From: Bacillota bacterium
Lineage (GTDB): Bacteria > Bacillota > Clostridia > Acetivibrionales > DSM-1351
DNA length: 13,452 nt
Assembly: GCA_023412635.1 (NCBI GenBank)
Contig: JAEYNI010000255.1
Span: forward strand, 1 to 13,452
Direction: 5' to 3'
Part shown: positions 6,383 through 12,083 of the stretch, one piece after another
Layout: every line of letters starts with the position of its first letter
How positions within the stretch are numbered: position 1 is the first letter of the stretch
Translations under genes and position numbers: made by a program
Notes under the pieces: generated by a model
Seen by the model: only the letters and a program-made list of their open reading frames with translations
What the model was told of the DNA's origin: nothing
Databases searched by the model: none

Positions 6383-7192
6383 TCAATTTATCATCGTTAC
6401 TATTATACCACACAAAATACCAAGTATATTGCCTACAGAGGACATTCTGCCCAAATACATCCTTTTTGACTCAGGTATTAATTCTCCATATACAACAAAA
6501 AGCATTGCACCACCGGCAAACCCCAGGCAAATCCCGATGAATTGCTCAGAAACCTGCCCTAAAGCAGCTCCTATCAAGGCGCCAATCCCCATAGGCACAC
6601 CTGACAGTATAGTCAGCACGAAGGCTTTTACAGCCGAGAATCCCCCGACTCTCATGGGCAATGCCATGGCAATACCTTCAGGGACATCATGTATTGCGAT
6701 TATCAGTGTAAGCGTAATTCCAAGGCTGAATGAGGCTTCAAAACCCGAGCCTACTGCGAAACCCTCCGGCAGATTGTGCATAGCAAGACCTATCGAGACC
6801 AGAATTCCTGCCCTCAACAGGTCTGAATTACCTTTTGCATTCTTTACTGCATCAATCTGCTTAACAATATCATCGATAAAAATTACTATCAGTATTCCCA
6901 GCAGTACCCCTATTAATGTAAGGTTAAGACCTGCTATATCAACCGCTTCCGGTATCAACTCAAAACAAACCACCGAAGTCATCAGACCTGCCGAGAACTC
7001 CAATATTGAACTCAATGTCCTTTTACTTATATTTTTGCCCACAAAAAAGGCTATCAATCCACCAATACCTGTTCCGGTAATTCCTGATATCAAGCCTACT
7101 ACAGCAATTTTTAATATGTGTTCCACAGCAGTCCCATCCTTATATAGTAAGTCTATAACGAGGTGGAAATCTATCGTCTCGCTATAAGACAT
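6383..7192 (-). CDS. ZIP family divalent metal transporter (ZupT-like)
   Basis: The 269-residue membrane protein has the two signature helices of ZIP transporters: HNLPEGFAVG (139-148) and HDVPEGIAMALP (168-179), whose His, Asn, Asp and Glu residues form the binuclear metal site. Further acidic motifs are FELIPEA (77-83) and YGELIPES (235-242). Eight helices fit the hydrophobic pattern. It should import zinc, iron or manganese; the metal cannot be decided. The ATG at 7192 has no ribosome binding site. A GTG at 7126 preceded by AAGGATGG would begin VEHILKIAVVGLISG, closer to usual ZIP starts, so the first 22 residues may not be made. It sits between prfA and ywlC, 34 bases after prfA, where Bacillus subtilis has prmC and others; a metal transporter (ywlD/mntP) also occurs in the Bacillus cluster. 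Confidence 0.92.
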   Translation of the reverse strand: MSYSETIDFHLVIDLLYKDGTAVEHILKIAVVGLISGITGTGIGGLIAFFVGKNISKRTLSSILEFSAGLMTSVVCFELIPEAVDIAGLNLTLIGVLLGILIVIFIDDIVKQIDAVKNAKGNSDLLRAGILVSIGLAMHNLPEGFAVGSGFEASFSLGITLTLIIAIHDVPEGIAMALPMRVGGFSAVKAFVLTILSGVPMGIGALIGAALGQVSEQFIGICLGFAGGAMLFVVYGELIPESKRMYLGRMSSVGNILGILCGIIVTMIN

Positions 7193-7226
7193 ACTATTCT
7201 AAAATGCCGCAGAATATTAACAATTT

Positions 7227-8306
7227 TTAATCTTCGTCGTCACTGCCGCTGCCTAATTTTTCAGACTGGTCAGTGGTAATAAGTGCATCAATTATTTCAT
7301 CAAGATCACCATCAAGTACCTGGTCAAGCTTATACAGAGTGAGGTTTATTCTGTGGTCGGTAACTCTGCCCTGAGGATAGTTATAGGTCCTGATTCTTTC
7401 ACTTCTGTCGCCGGTACCGACCTGACTTTTTCTGTCCTGGGCAACTTCGTTAATCTGTTGCTCCTGAGCAGCGTCATAAAGTTTGGATCTCAATATCTTC
7501 ATAGCCTTGTCCTTATTTTTGTGCTGTGATCGTTCATCCTGGCAGGCTACTACAATACCGCTCGGTATATGCGTTATTCTTATAGCAGAATCGGTCTTAT
7601 TAATGTGCTGACCTCCGGCACCGCTCGCTCTGTAAGTATCAATTCTCAGGTCATTAGGGTTTATATCCACATCAACCTCTTCAACCTCGGGAAGAACTGC
7701 TACTGTTATTGTAGATGTATGAATACGTCCGCTTGATTCGGTAGAGGGTACTCGCTGAACTCTATGAACACCACTCTCAAACTTAAGACGGCTGTATGCC
7801 CCCTTACCCTCAATCAGGAACACAACTTCCTTGAAACCTCCGAGTTCAGTAGGGTTTGAGTCAAGTATCTCGTATTTCCAGCGCCTTCTCTCAGCATATC
7901 TGGTCATGGCTCTGAAGAGTACCCCCGCAAAAAGTGCGGCCTCTTCACCACCTGCGCCGCCACGGATTTCTACAATAACATTTTTGTCATCGTTAGGATC
8001 CTTGGGTACTATCATAACTTTAAGCTGTTTCTTTATAGCTTCCAGCTTTTCCTGGGCATCCTCGAATTCAGCCTGAACCATTTCACGGAAATCCTTGTCA
8101 AGAGTATCGTTCAAGAGTTCTCTAGCCTCTTCAACGTCAGAGGTTACTTTCTTGTACTCTCTGAACTTCTGAACTATCTCCTCCAGATCAGAGTATTCCT
8201 TCATATATCGTTTATATTCCTCCTGATTATTAATAACATCAGGATCGCTTAACTTGTGGCTTATTTCCTCGTACCTGTCCTCTGCCGACTGCAGTTTATC
8301 AAACAT
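7227..8306 (-). CDS. prfA: Peptide chain release factor 1
   Basis: The 359-residue protein is RF1, which reads UAA and UAG in the ribosomal A site and triggers peptide release. Seen are the codon-reading PxT-type tripeptide PST (187-189), which marks RF1 rather than RF2 (SPF), and the GGQ of the peptidyl-transferase loop (231-233, in ASGAGGQHINKTDSA). The glutamine of GGQ is normally methylated by PrmC, whose gene usually follows prfA but is not in this window. The ATG at 8306 was chosen because GGAGG lies five bases upstream; a GTG at 8318 overlaps that site. It is first in a unit with the ZIP gene, ywlC and ywlE, with its own promoter at 8407-8435 and a leader of about 94 bases. Confidence 0.98.
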   Translation of the reverse strand: MFDKLQSAEDRYEEISHKLSDPDVINNQEEYKRYMKEYSDLEEIVQKFREYKKVTSDVEEARELLNDTLDKDFREMVQAEFEDAQEKLEAIKKQLKVMIVPKDPNDDKNVIVEIRGGAGGEEAALFAGVLFRAMTRYAERRRWKYEILDSNPTELGGFKEVVFLIEGKGAYSRLKFESGVHRVQRVPSTESSGRIHTSTITVAVLPEVEEVDVDINPNDLRIDTYRASGAGGQHINKTDSAIRITHIPSGIVVACQDERSQHKNKDKAMKILRSKLYDAAQEQQINEVAQDRKSQVGTGDRSERIRTYNYPQGRVTDHRINLTLYKLDQVLDGDLDEIIDALITTDQSEKLGSGSDDED

Positions 8307-8406
8307 AAAATCCTCCACTGACTATTACTTGCCATATTATCGTGTCCAGAATGTGTCCTCTTAAATTAATACACATTAAAATCTGTAATTTATATCGCAA
8401 TTAGTT

Positions 8407-8435
8407 ATTATAACATGAACAATATTTAGACGCAA
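8407..8435 (-). promoter_or_regulatory. Sigma-A promoter for prfA, extended -10
   Basis: TGTTATAAT (extended -10, with TATAAT at 8407-8412), a 17-base spacer and TTGCGT (8430-8435) lie on the minus strand. The weak -35 is compensated by the TG extension. The -35 box directly abuts the terminator stem at 8436. Confidence 0.7.
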
Positions 8436-8479
8436 TAAAAGAACTATCTTTAAGTAGCCATTTAAAGATAGTTCTTTTA
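8436..8479. terminator. Strong terminator between the DUF4097 gene and prfA
   Basis: An 18-bp perfect inverted repeat (TAAAAGAACTATCTTTAA and its complement) encloses an 8-base loop. T-rich ends in both directions, inside and after the stem, make it potentially bidirectional. It lies 56 bases after the DUF4097 stop and should isolate prfA transcription from the upstream unit. Confidence 0.85.
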
Positions 8480-8534
8480 GGGGTACTAAGTTCTATATAA
8501 ATTTTTATCTCGTAAGCATTTAACTACTAAACAA

Positions 8535-9743
8535 TTACCTAACTATCTCAATCAACCCGTTCATGGTTTCACCGGTAATATTAACCTTGTTGAGCCCTGC
8601 TTCGTAATTCTTGCTTTCAGCCTCAACAAAACTTCCGGTAACGCCTTTACGGTTTACATTGTGATATACTATTTCAGGTATAAGAAGGTTTATGGAACCG
8701 TTGCTTGCATGAGCCTTTACTTTATAAACCCTGCTGTCCATATCATTCATATTTACCTTGATGCCGCCGTTGGAGGTTTTGAGATACATATTCATATCTG
8801 AATTTTCGTCAATATTCTGAGCGTTCTCGATGTTAATTCTGCCGTTTATGGTAATAGCGCTGACATCCTTCACTTTTATGTGTTTAATATCTATAACGGC
8901 ATTGCTGGTATTTATGTCAATTTTATCGCCGATTATATAATTCAGCTGTACTCTGCCGTTTTTGGTATTAACTGAAACCTTATCGCTGTTTACACCCATC
9001 AGCTCAATATGGGCATTCTTTGTGGTTGCAATGATCTCTTCGGAAAGAGAATCTTCAATATAAATTTTACCGTTTGAATTCTCTATCTTTATTGTCTTAA
9101 ACTTAACATCGGGTATAAATATCTCATGGGATACACTAACATTAAAAGCTGTGTTGCTGACCTTTATTGATATATTCTGAGGATCATCTGTAAAGGTAAC
9201 AATTCCTTCTCCTGTCGGGGAGGGACTCTTTATTCTGGAAATGACCATAACTTTAGGGTCAAGATGCTTTTTTATTGTAATACTGCCGTTAATTCCGCTT
9301 ATTTCAAGATTTGCACCTTCTGCAGGAATAACTTCAAAATTTTTCTGTACCGTCTGCAGGCTTCCAAAAATGTTGAAGGAATTTGTGTCTACAAAGCTTC
9401 CAACGTAATCAATAACCTTGTCAACTATTCCTGCAGTTGTAGTCGCAACATTTTTACCAAACTTTTCAGCCTTATTTGCAAAATCATCAATCATGTTGTC
9501 AAAATCAGCCTGGTTGTAATTAGTTTTAAATTCCTTCTTCCAATCATTTACCCTGTCTCTTACCTTTGCTGCTTCTTCAGCAAAACCGTTTGATTTTTGA
9601 TTTCTTCTATAGTTGAAATTTTCAGTATTTTCCTTTTTAGTCTCATCTTCAAGTGCCGCTAACAGCTTTGCAGCCTCCTCGGTGGATATTTTCTTTTCCT
9701 CCACCATCTTTAATATAAGTAATCTTTCTTCGCTAATAGACAT
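8535..9743 (-). CDS. DUF4097-family protein with N-terminal SHOCT-like domain
   Basis: The 402-residue protein has two parts. Residues 4-32 (ILKMVEEKKISTEEAAKLLAAL) match the short helical SHOCT-like domain found at the start of YvlB-type proteins. A charged linker (33-130) leads to a DUF4097 (putative adhesin) repeat region to the end, with repeated beta strands of the form GxIxI/VxTxNGxI (for example NGSITI, NGKIYI, KNGRVQL, NGRINI, NGGIKV, NGSINL), predicting a right-handed beta-helix-like sheet. No signal peptide or membrane helix is visible, so it is probably cytoplasmic despite the adhesin name. The start follows AGGAGGGAG by seven bases. It is 32 bases after the DUF2089 gene, a frequent pairing in clostridia. 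The function is unknown; relatives such as YvlB and LiaG are linked to envelope stress. Confidence 0.88.
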   Translation of the reverse strand: MSISEERLLILKMVEEKKISTEEAAKLLAALEDETKKENTENFNYRRNQKSNGFAEEAAKVRDRVNDWKKEFKTNYNQADFDNMIDDFANKAEKFGKNVATTTAGIVDKVIDYVGSFVDTNSFNIFGSLQTVQKNFEVIPAEGANLEISGINGSITIKKHLDPKVMVISRIKSPSPTGEGIVTFTDDPQNISIKVSNTAFNVSVSHEIFIPDVKFKTIKIENSNGKIYIEDSLSEEIIATTKNAHIELMGVNSDKVSVNTKNGRVQLNYIIGDKIDINTSNAVIDIKHIKVKDVSAITINGRINIENAQNIDENSDMNMYLKTSNGGIKVNMNDMDSRVYKVKAHASNGSINLLIPEIVYHNVNRKGVTGSFVEAESKNYEAGLNKVNITGETMNGLIEIVR

Positions 9744-9775
9744 CGCTAAACTCCCTCCTAATTCACCCGCATTTA

Positions 9776-10144
9776 TTATTCCTTCATTTGGCTTAATGCT
9801 TCTTCAACACTAATTTCGCCGGAATTCAATTTATCAAGTATTTCCTTCCTTCTGCCAGGAACCTCAGGTATTGGTTCTCCCTTATGTCCAAGGGCTGACG
9901 CAACATCCTCCAGCTTATTCTTAACAGTAGGATACGACACTCCAAGTTCCTTCTCGACTTCCTTAATGTTTCCTCTGCATTTTATGAATACATCCAAGAA
10001 GTTTCTTTGATCAATTGTCAATTTGCAGAACTTGCATAGTGCAAAGTGTCCTTCTATAACTGTGTCACAACTATTACAGGTTATTCTTGTAACCTCTGTT
10101 TCACTCCCGCAAACCGGGCACTTACCAATAGCTTCTCTTGCCAT
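9776..10144 (-). CDS. DUF2089-family zinc-ribbon / helix-turn-helix regulator
   Basis: The 122-residue protein combines three elements. Cysteine pairs CPVC (9, 12), CNSC (23, 26) and CKFC (37, 40) predict one or two zinc ribbons. Residues 58-80 (GNIKEVEKELGVSYPTVKNKLED) form a helix-turn-helix of the sigma-70 region-4/DUF2089 type, predicting DNA binding. The C-terminus RRKEILDKLNSGEISVEEALSQMKE (98-122) resembles the SHOCT-like motif at the start of the next gene's product. GAGGTG lies five bases before the ATG. It heads a two-gene unit with the DUF4097 gene and has a consensus -35 promoter at 10262-10290. It likely controls its own unit or senses metal or envelope state; this is inference. 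Confidence 0.88.
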   Translation of the reverse strand: MAREAIGKCPVCGSETEVTRITCNSCDTVIEGHFALCKFCKLTIDQRNFLDVFIKCRGNIKEVEKELGVSYPTVKNKLEDVASALGHKGEPIPEVPGRRKEILDKLNSGEISVEEALSQMKE

Positions 10145-10261
10145 AAAATCACCTCTTAAAATTTTAGAAAATATTTATTGAACCTGATTAACCTTTAAAT
10201 CTTTTGTATTAAATATTAATTTTTTTAATCACTTGTTTAATATTATTAAGCTTACAACTAT

Positions 10262-10290
10262 ATATTATTCCTATTCTCAGAAATTGTCAA
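10262..10290 (-). promoter_or_regulatory. Sigma-A promoter for the DUF2089-DUF4097 unit
   Basis: A perfect TTGACA (10285-10290), a 17-base spacer and TAATAT (10262-10267, four of six matches) lie on the minus strand. A start near 10255 gives a leader of about 110 bases. The leader holds TTAAT-AAT-ATTAA and ATTAA-TAT-TTAAT dyads, possible operators but also likely by chance in such AT-rich sequence. Confidence 0.6.
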
Positions 10291-10400
10291 CACTTTTATT
10301 TTAAAAATTTTAATTTATTTATTAATTTTTATTAAATGTTAATTAATTATATTAATTTTATGTTATTATCACTTAATTTATGTTTAATTTACTTTCATTA
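10291..10400. other. AT block (92% A+T) upstream of the DUF2089 promoter
   Basis: Only 9 of 110 bases are G or C. TTAAT or TTAAA motifs recur at 10310, 10322, 10332, 10343, 10352, 10373 and 10384, spaced near one or two helical turns, which suggests intrinsic bending. It lies directly upstream of the -35 box, where an UP element or curved DNA would act. There is no gene in it on either strand. Confidence 0.5.
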
Positions 10401-10445
10401 CTAAGGGGGAGTTCGCTGCCTTAACTTTTGTTAGGTAAGAAGAGA

Positions 10446-10492
10446 GCTGCCTCAAAATAGAATTTCAATTTCTATTTTGAGGCAGCCTTTTT
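10446..10492 (+). terminator. Very strong hairpin terminator, best read on the plus strand
   Basis: A 17-bp perfect stem (GCTGCCTCAAAATAGAA and its complement) with a 7-base loop is followed on the plus strand by CTTTTTG. On the minus strand the tail is GCTCTCTTCTT, weaker but possibly enough to end the corC transcript, whose stop is 52 bases away. The bidirectional reading is the conservative one. On the plus strand a smaller hairpin precedes it (CCTTAAC/GTTAGG around 10419-10435), and GCTGCC occurs twice (10415, 10446), so the GGCAGC arm has two possible partners. Confidence 0.75.
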
Positions 10493-10543
10493 GCCCAATG
10501 TTATAAATGTTATATGACGTCCATGAAGTTTTTATTAGGTCTA

Positions 10544-11860
10544 TTATTCAACATTTGCAGTTTCTAATATCTTTCTCGCTTCAACCTTTTCAATCCTCTT
10601 ACCTTCAATTTCGGTAACCCTGAAAGCAATATTCTTATATTCTACTTCGGGATTCTCTCCGGTTTTCGGTATTCTTCCCAGCAGATCCATAATAAACCCG
10701 CTTAGAGTAACAAAATTATCAACCGGCAATGTCTCCTTCAGTACTTCAGATACCTTATCCAGGCTTATGGCACCCTCAAAAACATATGTATCATTTTCCA
10801 GATATTCAACATCCTTATGTTCTATATCATATTCATCAAATATGTTCCCTACTATCTCCTCCAGCAGGTTTTCCATGGTCACTATTCCTGCTGTACCACC
10901 GTAATCGTCAATTACCACAGCCATATGTATTTTGTTCTTCTGCATTTCCCTGAAAAGTTCGTCTGTACGCTTGGATTTGGGCACCATATAGGGGGCCCTG
11001 ATTATATTTTCCAGATTGAACTGTTTTGATGGACTCAGCATATACTGAATCAAATCCTTCACGTGGAGTATTCCTACAATATTATCGATATTTTCCTTAT
11101 AAACTGGGACTCTTGTGTACTTATCCCTTTCCATTACATATAATGCATATTCCAGATCCGAATCTACCTGGATACCTACAATTTTTGTCCTGTGGGTCAT
11201 AATTTCAGATACCTGCTTGTTGTCAAAGTCAAAAATGTTATCAATCATTTCTTTTTCGGTATCCTGAATAACACCTTTTTCTTCTCCAACCTCCATCATC
11301 ATTCGAATTTCTTCTTCAGTAACTCTTTCATTATCCTCAGCCGAAGGATTTCCCCCAAAGAGCTTTATAAAGAAATTGGTTGAACCTGTAAGAAATTTTA
11401 CAAACGGATTGGTTATTCGAGACAGTAGAGTTAAAGGTCCAACGGCTATTCTGGATATTAATTCGGCTTTCTGCATGGCCACTCTTTTTGGGATTAGTTC
11501 ACCAAAAACAAGTGTAAAATATGAAAGAATTATAGTTATCAATACAAGAGATATTGTTCGGATTAAAGCCTCTCCAAGAGGCAGGTCAAGTCTTGTTGCA
11601 AGGCTTACCAGATCATCTACGAAACTCTCAGCCGCAAAGGCACTGGCCAGAAAACCAGCAAAGGTTATTCCAATTTGAATAGTTGCAAGAAAACGACTTG
11701 GTTCACTTAAGAAGTTGTATAGTTGCTTTGCTTTTTTATTACCTTCCTCCGCCTGTTTCTTAATGAGCTTGTCATTTAACGATATCAGAGCAATTTCAGC
11801 TCCGGCAAAGAATGCGTTTAAGAAAACAAGAACTATAAGCAATAGTATCCTGGTAAGCAA
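10544..11860 (-). CDS. CNNM/CorC-family transporter (DUF21, CBS pair, CorC_HlyC domain)
   Basis: The 438-residue membrane protein has the full architecture of the 'hemolysin C'/CorC/CNNM family: a DUF21 transmembrane region (about 1-195, with NAFFAGAEIALISL at 15-28 and LVFGELIPKRVAMQ at 117-130), two CBS domains (about 215-340, including MTHRTKIVGI, TRVPVYKENIDNIVGILHVKDL and DDYGGTAGIVTMENLLEEIVG) and a C-terminal CorC_HlyC domain (355-435, FEGAISLDKVSE to GRIPKTGE). Family members export magnesium or affect sodium and magnesium balance; the CBS pair binds Mg-ATP. The start is TTG at 11860, ten bases after GGAGG; an ATG at 11870 is out of frame. It has its own promoter (11916-11944) and appears single-gene. 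The hemolysin name is historical. Confidence 0.95.
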   Translation of the reverse strand: MLTRILLLIVLVFLNAFFAGAEIALISLNDKLIKKQAEEGNKKAKQLYNFLSEPSRFLATIQIGITFAGFLASAFAAESFVDDLVSLATRLDLPLGEALIRTISLVLITIILSYFTLVFGELIPKRVAMQKAELISRIAVGPLTLLSRITNPFVKFLTGSTNFFIKLFGGNPSAEDNERVTEEEIRMMMEVGEEKGVIQDTEKEMIDNIFDFDNKQVSEIMTHRTKIVGIQVDSDLEYALYVMERDKYTRVPVYKENIDNIVGILHVKDLIQYMLSPSKQFNLENIIRAPYMVPKSKRTDELFREMQKNKIHMAVVIDDYGGTAGIVTMENLLEEIVGNIFDEYDIEHKDVEYLENDTYVFEGAISLDKVSEVLKETLPVDNFVTLSGFIMDLLGRIPKTGENPEVEYKNIAFRVTEIEGKRIEKVEARKILETANVE

Positions 11861-11915
11861 CGTAATTCATCCTCCAAAAAAGTATTTATTACATAATCTG
11901 CATAATAATACATTA

Positions 11916-11944
11916 ACTATACTAAAAAGCCTTATACGTGTCAA
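11916..11944 (-). promoter_or_regulatory. Sigma-A promoter for the CorC-family gene
   Basis: TTGACA (11939-11944), a 17-base spacer and TATAGT (11916-11921) differ from consensus at one base. A start near 11909 gives a leader of about 50 bases. Confidence 0.8.
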
Positions 11945-11951
11945 ATAACAC

Positions 11952-11992
11952 AGCGAAAGGACTCCTTCAAACCTGCAAGGAGCCCTTTCGCT
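11952..11992. terminator. Terminator hairpin between cotH-like gene and CorC-family gene
   Basis: A 16-bp stem (arms 11952-11967 and 11977-11992, 9-base loop) pairs fully in minus-strand RNA through one G-U wobble; the plus-strand RNA has an A-C mismatch at that place. The minus-strand tail TGTGTTATTTG is only moderately T-rich and runs into the next -35 box. The plus-strand tail TTTATTCTATTT is also usable. Confidence 0.7.
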
Positions 11993-12000
11993 TTATTCTA

Positions 12001-12081
12001 TTTAGTACCCGAATTAATTTATTATATATAGACAAACTTCTTTTTTATTTATACACAAAAACTTCATTTATGGGTACTAAA
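12001..12081. repeat. 10-bp inverted repeat flanking an AT-rich spacer after the cotH-like gene
   Basis: TTTAGTACCC (12001-12010) and its exact complement GGGTACTAAA (12072-12081) enclose 61 AT-rich bases between the cotH-like stop and its terminator. No target-site duplication or gene is visible. GGGTACTAA occurs once more at 8481-8489, next to another terminator. Confidence 0.55.
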
Positions 12082-12083
12082 AC

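Noticed and set aside
6429..7187. A 252-codon open frame on the plus strand opposite the ZIP gene
   Set aside because: It is the complement of a clear membrane-protein gene, is rich in Pro, Ile, Thr and Ser as expected of an antisense frame, has no ribosome binding site and matches no known domain.
10400..10492. A known riboswitch class in the G-rich segment plus terminator
   Set aside because: AAGGGGGAG recalls the start of the yybP-ykoY class, but the remaining conserved core is not recognisable and no plus-strand gene follows.
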